Source: Glebionis coronaria
Lineage: Eukaryota; Streptophyta; Magnoliopsida; Asterales; Asteraceae
Reading direction: 5' to 3'
NCBI GenBank assembly: GCA_025667525.1
Contig: CM046874.1
Location: 424,164,400-424,228,399 of the forward strand
Length of the DNA stretch: 64,000 bases
Shown: one piece after another, positions 35,901 through 47,060 of the stretch
Numbering within the stretch: position 1 is the stretch's first letter
How the letters are laid out: each line of letters opens with the position of its first letter
Notes under the pieces: model-generated
Databases searched by the model: none
Told to the model about the DNA's origin: nothing
Seen by the model: only the letters and a program-made list of their open reading frames with translations
Made by a program: the position numbers and the translations under genes

Positions 35901-36641
35901 TTCGCTCGATTTGGCGTTCCTCGTGCTATCATCAATGACCGCGGGACTCATTTTTGCAACGATCAATTTGTAAGAGTCATGGCTAAGTATGGTATCAATC
36001 ACCGTCTTTCCACCGCCTATCATCCCCAAACTAATGGGCAAGCCGAGATATCCAACCGTGGATTGAAGCGAATTTTGGAGCGTACTGTGGGAGAGCATCG
36101 CGCCGCGTGGGCCGATAAGTTAGATGATGCTCTGTGGGCTTTCCGTACTGCTTATAAGACCCCGATCGGTTGTACACCTTATCTTCTTGTGTACGGAAAA
36201 GCATGCCACCTTCCCATCGAGCTGGAACATAAGGCACACTGGGCCTTGAAGTGGGCTAACTTCGACATCAACAAAGCCAGTGATCATCGCAAGATTCAAA
36301 TTAACGAGCTAAATGAACTGAGGAATGAAGCTTATGAGAACTCACTGATCTACAAGGAGAAGACGAAGATCATTCATGACGCAAAAATCAAGAACCGAGA
36401 GTTCTACGTTGGTGATCAAGTCTTACTTTTTAACTCTCGGTTGAAGATCTTCTCTGGCAAGTTGAAGAGCCGCTGGTCTGGTCCATTCACCGTCGCCAAA
36501 GTCTTTCCATATGGGACCATTGAGCTTTCTCAGCCAAATGGGCCCAATTTCAAGGTGAATGGCCAGCGTCTGAAGCTGTACTTTGGTGAGGACATCTCTC
36601 ATGAGATGATTCCATCCCTCACCACGTTCCCCAGGAACTAA
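32955..36641 (+). CDS. pol: Ty3-D pol: protease, reverse transcriptase, RNase H, integrase
   Basis: An unbroken 1,228-codon frame (open from 32886; no ATG is expected because it is made as Gag-Pol). Protease D-L-G-A-S at residue 33 and G-R-P-F-L-R-T near 106. RT with V-C-I-D-Y-R near 404 and F-M-D-D near 505. RNase H with C-D-A-S-D-F near 651. Integrase with the H2C2 zinc domain (C-D-A-C near 905) and catalytic D in G-I-D-F-M-G-P-F (about 935), D in N-D-R-G-T-H-F (about 994) and E in G-Q-A-E-I-S (about 1030). The C terminus ends in a conserved L-K-L-Y-F-G motif. It is the best preserved pol in the window and the reference for reading Ty3-A. Expression is blocked upstream by the gag lesions. 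Confidence 0.95.
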   Translation: MLLRKLPTKLGDPGRFLIPCNFPGVENCMALADLGASINLMPLSVWKQLSLPELVPTKMTLELANRTVAYPVGIAEDVFVGVDKFTFPADFVVVDYEMDPRVPLIVGRPFLRTGRTLIDVAAGEIIMRVGDDKIVFNMGKISKQPYSYESVNAIDVLDEACEEHFHDACKSTLSSLPTVETVASIAPALTPFGESDLDDFEASLGPLDIKYDNSSTDWDEDIRTIERLLNEDPFSPPSPKEVTNDDSSLVSPSIEDPPTLELKDLPPHLEYVFLEDNENLPVIIAKDLKEEEKTRLVAVLKKHKRAIAWKISDIRGIDPHFCTHKILMEDDFKPTIQSQRRVNPKIHEVIKKEVIKLLDAGMIYPILDSPWVSPVHCVPKKGGITVVPNANNELIPTRLVTGWRVCIDYRNLNDATRKDHFPLPFTDQMLERLAGNEYYCFLDGFSGYFQIPIDPQDQEKTTFTCPYGTFAYKRMPFGLCNAPGTFQRCMLAIFHDMVEQTMEVFMDDFSVFGDSFSSCLANLERMLKRCEDTRLVLNWEKCHFMVKEGIVLGHKISKAGLEVDRAKVDVIAKLPPPSTMKGVRSFLGHAGFYRRFIQDFFKIARPMTHLLEKDTPFIFSKECIEAFNLLKDKLTKAPVLVTPNWELPFELMCDASDFAIGAVLGQRVNKHFQPIQYASKTMTGAQLHYTTTEKELLAVVYAFEKFRPYLVLSPTIVYTDHSALKYLMTKHDSKPRLLRWVLLLQEFNIEIRDKKGAENLVGDHLSRLEDPYQGDHPNKEINDSFPLETLMSINLNLDDTPWFANIANYLAGGILIKGLTSQQKKKFLNDVKTYFWDDPYLFKQCADLIIRHCVDGPAAFDILQACHKGPTGGHFGPNYTAKKVFDSGFYWPTIYRDAHEMVKHCDACQRQGKITHKDEMPQNFIQECEIFDVWGIDFMGPFPSSKGNKYILVAVDYVSKWVEAKDLPTNDERVVVNFLKQLFARFGVPRAIINDRGTHFCNDQFVRVMAKYGINHRLSTAYHPQTNGQAEISNRGLKRILERTVGEHRAAWADKLDDALWAFRTAYKTPIGCTPYLLVYGKACHLPIELEHKAHWALKWANFDINKASDHRKIQINELNELRNEAYENSLIYKEKTKIIHDAKIKNREFYVGDQVLLFNSRLKIFSGKLKSRWSGPFTVAKVFPYGTIELSQPNGPNFKVNGQRLKLYFGEDISHEMIPSLTTFPRN

Positions 36642-38676
36642 ATTTGGGTCTAGTCAGGCTCGTGACTCGGTCAACAAAAACAAGCGCTTCTCGGGAGGCA
36701 ACCCGTGATCTATCCTTTACTGCTTTCATAATAAGTGTGGGGGGAGCCCCGTATGTGTTTGTTGTCTTGTTTCTTGTGCTGTACAGGGATTAAAGCTTCA
36801 AAGATCCACCTTGATGACTTTTGACGAACCGTGATACTGTGTTCCCATCTTCTCGGTTCTATCCTAAACTCTTGTGATTCAATATTTCATATCTTCTATG
36901 TCTCATTGAATTCACTATAGTTGTCCTTTCCTTAGCAAGATTTAAACAAAGTGCACAATGTCCTAAGTGTAGGGGAGTTTACTCCTACATGCTTAAACAT
37001 TGAGGACAATGTTTATATCAAGTGTAGGGGGGACTTCTATCGAAGTAAGTGGTCTTTTCCATGAATTTGCCCTCATTTTAACCGGAAAACTTGATTTTTC
37101 GATATTTTTCAAAATTTTTAATCTATTTTGGCCTAGTTGTATAGTTTCATTTTCCTTTAATATGATTATTTTCTTTCCTTGCTAGAATAAATTTTTAATA
37201 AAGTGGTGTTAAATTTTTCTTAGTCGTGAACATTTTGACTCAACCCGAGTTTACTTATCTTAGTTTACTCTAGCTAGTATCCTTAACATGTTCAAGTCAA
37301 TTTTTGCTAGGCTTTTATATAGGGAGCTATAAAACGCAAAAGTCTTAACTCTCACGAGTTAAGAACAAGAACATTTCGTAAGTTCCTATAATTGATCCTA
37401 GAGAGTCGTTTATCAAGGGAACTTTAAAATGCGATTTCTAAACTTGAAAAAGTCTAAGAATTTGCAAGATCCTATAAATGACTCGAAAACCCAAAACTTT
37501 GATTTAATAGGCTAAGCATCCACGAGTCTCATTCCTTGAGATTTTAAACTGTGGAGGACGAGATGATAGAGTCAATTATAAGTTCGATATTCTTTCGTTA
37601 ATTTATGTGAGTTAATTATAAGCCTATTCTCCATTCACTTGTTAATAATTTTATCTGTAATAAATAAGGTTGTACGATTTAAAAGGTTACTTAGCTTCTA
37701 GCCCCAGGTCGTTTAAAAGTTTCTCGGTACGGATTAGAGTTCATAGCCAAGGCATAACTTATTGAAGCGGGATGCGAAGATTGGCGAGTCCGAAAAGGCC
37801 CTAAGAAGGCATGAGGGCTACATTTTGTTGCTAAAATATCCAAAAGTGATGTGAAGAATCATTTATCGAAAATCAATATGAAGGATCGAGACACACGACG
37901 AAAAGCAAATACTTCCCAAAAGTTTATGGAGAAGTCTATCCAAAAAGACCCTAACAAGGTACGAGGATAAATATATACAAGTCCTAAAAGGAGGCGGATC
38001 GTTGTATATCAAAGTGAAAAATATAGGTTGGAGAAAAATGAAGAAGTCGTGGTCCAACGATGAAGAATCTCTCAAAACTTCAAGTGAAGAAATTCCTATT
38101 ATGAAGAGAAGACCATAATTTCAAGAACGTCTCTCAAAGATTCGAAGTATGAAGTCGCTGCCAAATATCGGTCCGAGAAAGGTCTCAAATCGTGAAGCAA
38201 GTTATGCCAAGATATGAACTTTATGAGGTCCCGAGAAGCAGTTTTAAAAGATTTGGTCCTTTAGCTAACTATTGATTAAATCGTTCACTTTATTTTCGGC
38301 CTAAATAACTATCGAAATAAGTCAAACAATGCATCCTCGTGATCATTTAAGACAAAAATAAAATATAAGAGATACATCTAGGAATAAGGGAGTCTAAGTG
38401 AATAATTGGCCCACATGAGTTCGTGTTAGTTTGCTAACTTATAATACCAATGATCTCGTTTTTAAGCTTGGTATGGGGAACGTGAAACTTGAGGATGATA
38501 AATGTTCATGGCAGCCAAAACCCAATGTAAGTTTTTAATTTCTTTACTTGCTTCTATCTTTTTATGTTTAGTATTTAATATAGGCCAAGGTGGGTTATTT
38601 ATGATGGGAAATGTAAACCGTGCTTTAAAATTAATGCATTGTATGAGGGCATTGCAATGGTCAAGTGTAGGGGATT
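36642..38676 (+). other. Ty3-D 3' untranslated region
   Basis: 2 kb without a domain-bearing ORF. It starts with a block shared with Ty3-B (GACTCGGT, GGGAGGCAACCC; about 36659-36710). Next come AGTGTAGGGG tracts flanking the perfect hairpin AACATTG-AGGA-CAATGTT (36996-37013). The last part (37453-38676) is the segment duplicated at 27719-28944. A polypurine tract (AGTGTAGGGGAT) directly precedes the LTR. Confidence 0.82.
36996..37013 (+). other. Conserved 7-bp hairpin between polypurine tracts
   Basis: AACATTG and CAATGTT flank an AGGA loop. The same hairpin is at 52423-52440 in Ty3-B in identical context. Confidence 0.75.
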
Positions 38677-40469
38677 TAATAAGTGTGAAAACACTTATCC
38701 TTTTACCACCTATTTCCAATAATAACAAGACCAAAATGTGTGATTTATGTCGTAAAAGTCGGAATTATGCGTGGTTTGTGTTTTTATTGTGTTTTAGGAC
38801 CAAAATATGAAAATGGAAGAAAACACGGGCTTTCACGGGCTTTTATCGAAGAAAACGGGAAAAGACGAAGTCAAAAGATCAAGAGTGCAAAAAGAACGGA
38901 AGTCCAAGGCCTATTCTGAAGATTTATCGAAGAAAAAGTCTAAAGACGGAAGTTTAACGAAGTCGAAGAACTTAAGTCTAATAGAAGAAGAAAATTAAAA
39001 GACAAGTTCAAATCCCGAGACGACATCGAGAAAAGATAAAGTATTAAAGTCGAGTCGAGAAGACGTGAAGAAAGCAAGAAAGAAGATGCAACACATGCAC
39101 TCCTTCCACCTTCCCTATAAATACCCTCCTAATAGTCATTAGGAGGGTGTTAGTTAGTCTTTAATTTTTAGTTTCTCAATTTTTTGCATTTTTCTAGTTT
39201 TAGAGAGAGAAAGTCTTAAACTTTCTCTCACTAAGTTTCATCTTTTCTCTTAATCTTTCAAGATTAAACATTTTTATTGCTTATTTTTTTCATTAATCAA
39301 GTTCTATTAAAGCTTTTAATCCTAAATCTCATTCTACCTTTCTTTGATTTTAGATTGATTTTGGTGCGAATTTCATATGATCCGTGTTGTTCTAAATGAT
39401 TTCGTGCTTAAAAAGTTAATCTTTTGATCATTACTTAAGTTTCCATATGAATAAGCTTTGAGATTTTTGTGCTTATTGGCTTATTTTTATAATTAGCTTA
39501 TTTACTTATGAAAAGTTTTCTTAAAAAGTTCATATTTTTATGTTTGATCTAAAAGTTTTTTTATTTTAAGTTTAGATAAGTTGATTCTAGAGCTTATTTG
39601 ATCCGGTTCAATTTTGGTTCGTTCTAGTTTTGGGAATAAGCTCATCATAATAGCTTATTTCTTGGCTTTTTAACCGAATCCCATATATTTCGGAAAGGGT
39701 TTAAACCCCTTTCCGAGCTACGTATTCCGAGCAGCCACCACCCCCTCTTTCCGATTGGCAAATCGGAAAAGGGTTTGAAGATTCCGATTTGCACCCCTGA
39801 TATTCCGATCAAAGTGATCGGATTAGGGTTAACGTATTCCGACTGGTATAGTTTTGATGCATTCCGATCTGGCCTTTTGTTACATATTCCGATCATAGTT
39901 GTTATCCAAGCATTCCGATTGTGTCTTATTCATCATTCCGATTGCACCATTTTTTAGACATTCCGATTGGGCCAATTGCAATATTCCGATTAGAGGTATT
40001 TGTCAAAAATTCCAACCGCCTCAATTCCCACATTCCGACCACCAGATCGGAATACATTCCGATCTGGACCTGTTTTGGCTTATTCCGATTTGGCAATTAG
40101 TGGATATTCCGATCAGCTTCATTTGTTGCATTTTCCGATCAGATTCCGATTTGGGAATTTAATGTTGTTATAGCTTTATTGTTTTTATAAAATTTCTAAG
40201 TGTTAGTTTTATTTAGTGTGCTAGTACTTTGCCAATATTACTTTTAAGTTTTTTTCAAGCATTTATTTTAACTCGTCATTTAGTTTATTGTTTTAAACTT
40301 CTACTTTACTCAACGACACTTATTATTTGCTTATAGTTTAAAATAGACAAACAAACCAAACCATTCTCTTGTTCACCAAAAGACGATTGAGTCGCACTCT
40401 TAACCAATAGTCAATTAGAAAAGACTTGGGACTACGAATTTTGATACGTGGTGTAAAAGCCGAGTATTA
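38677..40469 (+). repeat. Ty3-D right LTR
   Basis: 1,793 bp, TAATAAG...GTATTA; TATA box 39116-39123; the LTR small ORF at 38807-38998; ATTCCGAT tract at 39688-40155. Ends directly at Copia-2 gag sequence (CCCTTCTTC). Confidence 0.93.
39688..40155 (+). repeat. ATTCCGAT tract in the Ty3-D right LTR
   Basis: Same layout as the tract at 29952-30420, about 570 nt downstream of the TATA box. Confidence 0.92.
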
Positions 40470-41243
40470 CCCTTCTTCATAGTTATATCTACCAAACAAT
40501 TGGGCTAAAGTATCATTCTTTATAGCATTGTTAGCTCTTAAGGTCTGATTTAGGCTTAGCCATTTTCTAGGTAAACTATTGACAAAAGTATCATTAACCT
40601 CAACCTTAGGTAGAACAACTCTATTGTTTCCCAAATCATTCAACAAAATCTTAAGCCTAGTATAAGTTTGTGCAACAGTTTATGTTTCCAAAGCTTTAAA
40701 AGCATTAAACTTAAGTCTAAGGGCTTGGATTTTGGTTTCTTTTGTTTCCTCTGGACCTTCATACCCTAGAACTAATTCAGTCCACATCTCCTTAGCAGAG
40801 TTGCATTTAATGATGGACTTCATAATGTTCTTGGGTAGGCAAGAGACTATGATACTTTTGAGTCTCTTGTCCTGGTTAGCCAGACGTCTATCCGCTGGAG
40901 ACCATTGCTTAACAGGTTTCTTAATGGGTCTCTCAGGGGTAGAGGAAACTTCCAGTGGTACATAGGGAACATTTTCTAATATTTCTATCAAGAAGGGTTC
41001 TAAGCCATCTAAATATATAAGAAATTAACTTTTCCAACTTGAGAAATCCTCTTCATCAAATGCTGGTACATTGGACACATGTGACCCCCCTCGAACGTCA
41101 AGTAGTTGGGGAAAGTCATCATCATTATTACCAGTGCTTACAACTGGTGTAGGCATGGTAGTAGATGTGGTGGCTGGTATAGTGGTCGAAGTGGTACCTA
41201 AACTGGTTTGACCAAAAGGTGGAGGAGGTATAGTATCAGCCAT
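40470..41243 (-). pseudogene. gag: Copia-2 gag, N-terminal and core region
   Basis: A minus-strand ATG at 41243 opens M-A-D-T-I-P-P-P-P-F, a Thr/Pro-rich N terminus. A Copia-type capsid region follows, with S-A-K-E-M-W-T-E-L near 40800, L-N-D-L-G-N-N near 40640 and L-P-R-K-W-L near 40570. Stops at 41025-41027 and 40680-40682 interrupt it in frame. It is cut at 40470 after F-G-R-Y-N-Y-E-E-G by the Ty3-D right LTR. The continuation (zinc knuckle) is at 27718, with intervening gag residues lost. Confidence 0.85.
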
Positions 41244-41300
41244 ATTAAGATCATGATTTTAAAAACAAGAACGGTTTATGAAAAGTTTTATAAATCAAAC

Positions 41301-41313
41301 CGCTCTGATACCA
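41301..41313 (-). other. Copia-2 primer-binding site (initiator Met tRNA type)
   Basis: The sense strand reads TGGTATCAGAGCG two bases after the 5' LTR, a near-perfect initiator Met tRNA complement. It confirms the minus orientation. Confidence 0.9.
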
Positions 41314-41315
41314 AT

Positions 41316-42176
41316 TGAAAGTCCCTTATATGAAAATTGTTGATAAACTATAACTCTTGTAACCACGAAACACAATGAAATACTTTTCAAACGCGTAATG
41401 CTTTATTAATTATTATAAACAAAGTATTACAAAGTGCTATGAATACACTCGTTGAATGACAACAAGATATGAACCCTAGAACAAGTAAACTAGATTCGAG
41501 ACTCAAGTTTACAAGGGAACCAATGAGACGTTGGTAGACAGCTGGGGGCTCAGCGGTTCCAAGGTGAGAAAGAACTTAGATAAATTATCCAAGCACAAGG
41601 GTTGATTTAATTCTTCTTTCTCACTCCTATTTATAGTGTACGAGGTTGCTTCCTTAGTGGGAGTAGTTGATACGTGTCACCTTCTGAATGGAAGAGTACA
41701 ACGTATTAAATGCATGTCCAAATCGATATATACCTTTAAACAACTTTAGGTGAACAGTTCTACCAACTGTTCACCTTTTGTCCCACTAGGTCGTACTAGG
41801 CTTTATCTTGAATCTCTTGTTTTGTCCCGCTCAGAACACTTGGTAGATTCTCCCGCCTAAACTATAAAGGATTGGACAAGCTCCAGACTTCTAGGGTTCT
41901 TAAGTGATCTCTGAGTGTTGTCAATTTAGAGATCCTTGAACACCAGTACATTCCTTCAACATCCCATCTATCCATAATCGCTGGTGAGTATGACTTCAGA
42001 TTGTCTTCGACTTCTCTGACGTTGTCTTTGACTTGAATGTTCCTGGTGTGCTAGATGAGGCTTTACCTTCCACTGGTCTAGTATCTGTCGCTGGTCCTCT
42101 TTGCGATCAGTAAACACTTAGTCTAATTTAAACAAATCTTGACTGGGCCATAGTTAAAACTATCATTGGCCCAACA
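41316..42176 (-). repeat. Copia-2 5' LTR
   Basis: 861 bp, pairs with 15397-16267, and is flanked on the right by GTTAG (42177-42181). It shares the TGAAAGTCCC and GGCCCAACA ends and the TATA region. Confidence 0.94.
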
Positions 42177-42181
42177 GTTAG

Positions 42182-43930
42182 AAACCTGAATATCATTCTT
42201 GTTCTTTAGTTTCTCTTTCCTCAACCTTGAGGGATAAGGTTTATTGGGTTGAGATGAAGGCTTTGGAATGGAATTCTCACTCACTTCTTTGGGTGGTGGA
42301 GGGGTGGAAGTAGAAGGTGGAGGAATTGGAGAAATAAAAGGTGGAGAAATTGGAGAAGTAGAAGGTGGAGGAGTAGAAGTTGGAGGAATTGGAGAAGGGG
42401 ACTCGTTTTCCTTTGTTACAATCACCGGTGTAGGTGTAGGAAGCTCGGTTCCTTTAAACCTTTTCCACTGCGAGTGGTGATTGCTTTCATCTCCCCTCTT
42501 GGATTAGCAACGGTGTTACTCGGAAGAGAACCCGAACCAGAGGCTTGATTACTTGGGAAGAAACTAGCCATCATGTTCCTTAAGTCATTCGTTTGACTTG
42601 CCAAAGAGTTTCGCATATCGGCTCAAAGGTCATTCACTTGTTTCACCATATCTGCTTTCAAGTTGATCATTTCCCGCTGAAGATTTTGCACTATCACATC
42701 ATTAGTCCTCGTGTAAGTGTCAACCTCTTAATTAAATGTGGTGGGTTGGGTGGGAGGAAGAGCATGGTAGGCAGGTGGTTGATAAGCGGGTGGTTGTTGA
42801 ACTTGATTGTTTCTTTGAGGTGGATATGGGTTTCTTTGGGTTTGATATTGAGTTGGAGCTCGTGGTTGGTTTTGATTGTTGCGATTTAAGTTGGTTGAAT
42901 TTTGAGGTGGAAAACCGGGTGGTGAAAGAAAGTTGTTTGAGCGATAGCTGAGCAAATTGCGGTCACCTTGAGGACGTGCTTGATAGCCTCCCGTAGAAAA
43001 GTTACCGTTGGCGGCATACACATTTTCCGGATTGTCATGAGTTGAAGGACAATCGGTGTATGAATGAGGTCCCACGCATATTTCACATGATTGACTCATA
43101 GCATTAACTTGTGCATTGATAGCTTTGGTGTTGTTAGCGGTTTCGAGAGCAAGTGTTTCAACAAGCGAAGTAAGCTTATCAAGTCTCTTGTCGCTCTCAT
43201 TAGTGCTAGCACTAGCCACATTAGTCCGAACACTCTTGGTTTGCACTATAGACTTGTACTCAATAATATCCCAAGCGGCATTAGAAGACTTAACCAAAAT
43301 GTTACCCCCCGAGGCACTATTTAGTGAATCTTGGTCATTCATGCTTAAACCATTGTAAAAAGTATTAAATTGATGTACTTTTGTGAAACCATGTTGTGGA
43401 CACTTTCTTAAAAGTTCCTTAAAACGGTCCCAAGATTCACTAAATGTCTCACCGTACTTTTGTTCAAAGGTAATGATTTCTTTCCGCAAAGCGGTAGTAC
43501 GTGAGGGTGGGAAAAAGTAGTTGGTGAATTTAGTCTCTAAATCCGTCCATGTAAGAATGCTTTGTGGCGGTTCCTTATCAAGCAAATTCTGGGCTTGTCC
43601 CTCTAAGGAGAAAGGAAAAAGTTTCAAAAGAATCACTTCTTGTGAAACCCCATTATACTTAACCGTATTGGTGAGTTGAAGAAACCTTTTTATATTGTCA
43701 TGAGGATCATCAAGCGAACGCCCCAATAAATGTTGAGCAGAGACCATTTGAATGAAGCCGGATTTTAGTTCAAAATTGTTGGCTACAATCTCGGGTATGA
43801 CAATAGCATCAGTGTTGCCCTCTACGTGCGATTGCAAAAGCTCGATCATTGGTTGATTGTCCATGGTGACAATAGGTGGAGTAATGACTTCGGCTTGAGC
43901 TACTTTCTTCTTACGAGCACGAGTACGCAT
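42182..43930 (-). pseudogene. gag: Ty3-A gag (capsid, knuckle, Pro-rich linker), broken
   Basis: ATG at 43930. The main frame runs 400 residues to TAA 42728-42730. It has a basic N terminus, a Ty3 capsid core (S-I-L-T-W-T-D-L-E-T-K-F near 43550, F-N-T-F-Y-N-G-L-S near 43355), a C-E-I-C-V-G-P-H-S-Y-T-D-C knuckle near 43050, and a Gln/Asn/Pro-rich tail. Beyond the stop, coding continues with one more stop and a frame change near 42425 into a Pro-rich linker (P-Y-P-S-R-L-R-K-E-K near 42225), ending at the Copia-2 insertion. The N-terminal two thirds resemble the Ty3-C gag, while the knuckle and tail match Ty3-B and Ty3-D. A pyrimidine tract and TTTGTAG precede the ATG, like a splice acceptor. 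Confidence 0.9.
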
Positions 43931-44010
43931 ACACACCTACAAAAGGAAAAGAAAAATAGACAAGAAATATTTTTTGTTTTTTTATGTTTTTCTATTTTTT
44001 TGTATTTTTG

Positions 44011-44046
<36 letters not shown>

Positions 44047-44140
44047 GAAAATTTAAGCAAGAAAAATAGCGTTCAAAGATGAACGGATCCCAAAATCCAA
44101 CGCGTCTCTAACTTAAAACCGTTAATCTTAACGAAAAGAG
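43931..44140 (-). other. Ty3-A leader with simple-sequence tract
   Basis: Short leader between the primer site and gag; contains an (AT)n run followed by a T-run at about 44017-44045. Nothing else is recognisable. Confidence 0.7.
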
Positions 44141-44155
44141 CCGGCAGCGGTGCCA
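44141..44155 (-). other. Ty3-A primer-binding site
   Basis: The sense strand reads TGGCACCGCTGCCGG two bases after the LTR end, matching the sites of Ty3-B and Ty3-D with one or two changes. Confidence 0.82.
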
Positions 44156-44157
44156 TT

Positions 44158-45798
44158 TAATACAAGGTATTGCCTCGTATGAAAGTTCGTTGAACCGATC
44201 TTTTCGAATTGATTACTAGTAGAAAGTGCGACTCAGTCGTTCTTGGTGGAAAATAAAATGGGTTTTTTGATTATCTATTTCTAAAATATGAAAATGTCGT
44301 TGAGTAAAATTAAAGCTTTAAAAAACTAAAAATTACTAGTAAAACTAAAAACTTAAACCATCGGAATGTAACAAGTCAATTCTATCGGAATGTTGCAAAA
44401 ACAAAACCATCGGAATAATAGAAAATGAAAGCTATCGGAATAATGCTGTCTGAATAACCATCGGAATGTTTCCCGATCAGAATGCAGTTCTGTCGGAATG
44501 TAAGTCTATCGGAATACAAGTCTATCGGAATATCTCTATCTGAATGTCCAGTATCGGAATGTTTAAGATCGGAATAATAGTATCGGAATACAAGGATTTC
44601 TGTCGGAATGTTGCTAACAAAAATTGGGCAGAGTTTCGTCTTAATAAACCCTTAAGACCCGTCTCAATGTGTGATCGCAATGAGCGATCGCAATCACGAT
44701 CGGAATAAGGGGGAAATACACGTGATCGTAAAGTAGAACCTAAAAGGTTATTGCGATCACCCTGAACCCGTCGGAATAAAGCAACGGAATATGTAAACCT
44801 ATGATTGTGATGGAGCACAAGTAATCCGAAAATGGAGATAAGCTAAAATTTCAATAAGCACTTCCAATAAGCACACTTGACCAAAACTTAACCAACTCAA
44901 TAATCATAAATTTGAAAACTTTTAAAATACGAAATATGCAAACTTTATAAATCAAACTTTTAAAAACTCTAAATTTTTAAGAAAACATAAAAAAAAATAA
45001 GCTAAGTACCAAATAAGCCAATAAGCATAAAAAGCTCAAAGCTCAATTTGCACAAAAACTTAGATGCGATCAAAAAGTAAAACTTTTTAACCACATAAAC
45101 ATCAAGATGAAATAATATGGAAATTGATTTCGGATCAAAATTAAAGTAAAAATCAAGAAAGGTAGAAAGAGATTAAAGATAAAAAGCTTAACTTGAACTT
45201 GTAGATTGAAGATTCAAAAATACAAGATTGTATTAAAGCTAAAACATGAAAGGAAAGAAAAGATGAAATTCTAGTGAGAGAAAGTTAAAACACTTTCTCT
45301 CTCTAAAATGAAAACTACCAAAAAGAAATAAACTAGCTAACCACCCTCCTAATGTGTTTAGGAGGGTATTTATAAGAGATGGGAAGGTGCATGTGTTTCC
45401 TTCTTTCTTTCTTCACGACTCGATTTAAATTCTGTCTTTCTCGACGTCGTCTCGGGATTTGTCGATGTAAATTGAACTTGTCTTGTCAGTTTCTTCTTCT
45501 ATTAGACTTGAGTTCTTCGACTTCATTAAACTTCCGTCTTTAGACTTTTTTCGTCGATAAATCTTCAGAATAGGCCTTGGACTTCCGTTCTTTTTGCACT
45601 CTTGATCTTTTGACTTCGTCTTTTCTCGTTTTTCTTCGATAAAAGCCCGTGTTTTCTTTCTTTTTCATCTTTTGGTCCTAAAACACAATAAAAACACAAA
45701 CCACGCATAATTCCGACTTTTATGACATAAAATATATGTTTTGGTATTGTTATTATTGGAATTAAGTGATAAAAGGATAAGTGTTTTCACACTTATTA
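44158..45798 (-). repeat. Ty3-A 5' LTR
   Basis: 1,641 bp on the minus strand, from TAATAAGTG (45798) to TTGTATTA (44158). Sense TATAAATA box at 45368-45375. A decayed version of the lysine-rich LTR small ORF lies near 45520-45665. ATTCCGAT tract at 44358-44790. The partner LTR is left of the window. Related to the Ty3-D LTR. Confidence 0.9.
44358..44790 (-). repeat. ATTCCGAT tract in the Ty3-A LTR
   Basis: Read on the sense (minus) strand, ATTCCGAT cores recur irregularly, mixed with ATTGCGATC variants, starting about 580 nt downstream of the TATA box. Confidence 0.9.
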
Positions 45799-45803
45799 GA
45801 CCT

Positions 45804-46733
45804 CTAATTTGATTTGCAAAATCGTTTTTCAACTCAATTTTCATATTGGCATTTTCCTTAGCAAAATTAGCTAACTCCTTTGTGTTTTTAGCCGTTTCCC
45901 TAGCTTGACTAGCCAATTGCTCTTGAATGTTTTCTAAAATCTTATCATTTGCCGTAGCATAATTCAAAAAGTCATTTGGAAGCTCTTTTGTGTAAGCATT
46001 TTGAAGACCTTGACTTGGGTTTTGAAAATTACCGTTTTGATTTTGATTTTACAATTGACTACTAGACCCTTGATTCCCATAGTTTTTTCCCTTATAATTG
46101 TTCCTTTGATAACCAACTTGATTGTTTCGATAATTGTTAGCATTTTGATTTGGTGAAAAAACCGGTGGAGTCAATTGATTAGTGCGGGTAACTTGACCGT
46201 TTTGGTTGTAAGTTCCCGTGGCCGCGTAGGCACTCGAAGTGTTACCACCGTTGGTAATGCACTCGGAGAAATCGTGAGCTCCACCACAATACATACAAGA
46301 GACCTCAACCGCTTTAGCCGTAGCGGGAGTGGGTTGTTCACCAACTTTAAACTCAATCAAAAGTCCTTTAAGCTTATCAAAAATCTTTTTTTCCAAATTA
46401 GCCTCGATTTGGCAAGCATCGATGGTATGAGATAATGAAGGCGAAGCCGAAGTCTTACGAACACGAGATGCGCTACGAGGGATATAGACCTTAGACCTAT
46501 TCTCAATAATCAACAACGCTTCCTCGACCGTTTTACACAAAAAATTACCACCCGCGGCGGCATTAAGATAATCACGCTCATGATCGTTCAAGCCATTGTA
46601 AAACGTGTCAATTTGATGCAAGTCGGAAAAACCATGATGAGGACATTCCTGCAACATTTCCGTAAACCGATTCCAAGCCGTAGAAAAACTCTCATTATAC
46701 TCTTGTGAAAATTTTGAAATATAGTTTTTCAAA
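45804..46733 (-). pseudogene. gag: Ty3-C gag, middle and C-terminal part
   Basis: Between the Ty3-B insertion (right) and the Ty3-A insertion (left). The minus strand encodes the capsid segment T-Y-L-K-N-Y-I-S-K-F, D-T-F-Y-N-G-L-N near 46600, and a knuckle C-M-Y-C-G-G-A-H-D-F-S-E-C near 46285. An Asn/Gln-rich tail and a coiled-coil-like segment (near 45850-45967) follow. One in-frame TAA at 46049-46051. It is severed after N-Q-I-R-G at 45804, where the Ty3-A LTR starts. Confidence 0.9.
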
Positions 46734-46829
46734 TAAGTTGATAGGTGTGAAAACACCCATCTTTTCTACCACTTAATTACAATAATAACCGAGCCAAAAC
46801 GTGTATTTTATGTCTTTTATGTCGGAATT

Positions 46830-47060
46830 ATGCATGGTTTGTGTTTTTGTTGTGATTTAGGACGAAATTGTGAAAAGTGGAAAAAACACGGCATTTACGG
46901 GCTTTTATTGAAGAAAAAGATGAAAGATGAAGTCGAGAAGTCGAGAGTGCAAAAAGAACGGAAGTCCAAGACCAATTCTGAAGATTTATCGAAGAAAAAG
47001 TCAAAAGACGGAAGTTTACCAAAAGCCGAAGAACTCGAGTCTTATTTATTGAAGAATTAA
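46830..47060 (+). other. Conserved lysine-rich small ORF in the Ty3-B LTR
   Basis: 76 codons; same motif S-R-V-Q-K-E-R-K-S-K as at 29075-29266, with a longer N terminus. In the 3' LTR the frame is open over 53965-54405, running in from the 3' tail. Coding status is unproven. Confidence 0.35.

Larger units (their letters stand above)
27719..40469 (+). mobile_element. Ty3-D cluster: truncated copy plus complete element sharing one LTR
   Basis: Order on the plus strand: 3' untranslated tail of one copy (27719-28944), LTR (28945-30734), primer site, gag, pol and 3' tail (30735-38676), LTR (38677-40469). The segment 27719-28944 is nearly identical to 37453-38676, which precedes the right LTR, so the left piece is the end of a second tandem copy whose remainder is deleted. 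No target duplication matches across the outer boundaries (CCCTT at 40470-40474 on the right). Part of the Copia-2 gag between its core and zinc knuckle is also missing at the left edge, as a deletion predicts. Confidence 0.85.
15397..42176 (-). mobile_element. Copia-2: Copia element with a 3' ORF, internally deleted and twice invaded
   Basis: Minus-strand element with LTRs at 41316-42176 (5') and 15397-16267 (3') and the duplicated site GTTAG at 15392-15396 and 42177-42181. Removing LARD-1 (20020-24264) and the Ty3-D cluster (27719-40469) leaves about 9.8 kb: gag, gag C-terminal coiled coil, RT, RNase H and a long ORF after RNase H. Protease and integrase are missing. The extra 3' ORF is a Sirevirus-type trait. 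LTRs differ by roughly 3% by eye, making it older than the elements nested in it. Confidence 0.93.
523..45798 (-). mobile_element. Ty3-A: Athila-like Ty3/gypsy element, interrupted and partial
   Basis: The element reads right to left: LTR 44158-45798, tRNA-type primer site, gag, protease, RT and RNase H, then it stops at about 523. Copia-1 and Copia-2 split it into 523-2957, 15234-15396 and 42182-45798. The pieces join in the order expected for one gag-pol, and each insertion is flanked by a 5-bp duplication (AGAGC, GTTAG). Integrase and the left LTR are missing from the window. The element itself sits in the Ty3-C gag, with GACCT (45799-45803) as its right flank. The Athila-like placement rests on the Asp-tRNA-like primer site, the protease motif and the 3'/LTR architecture of its relatives; an RT tree would settle it. 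Confidence 0.88.

Noticed and set aside
44017..44045. Microsatellite (AT)n with T-run as a functional site
   Set aside because: Ordinary simple sequence in a leader; nothing supports a role.
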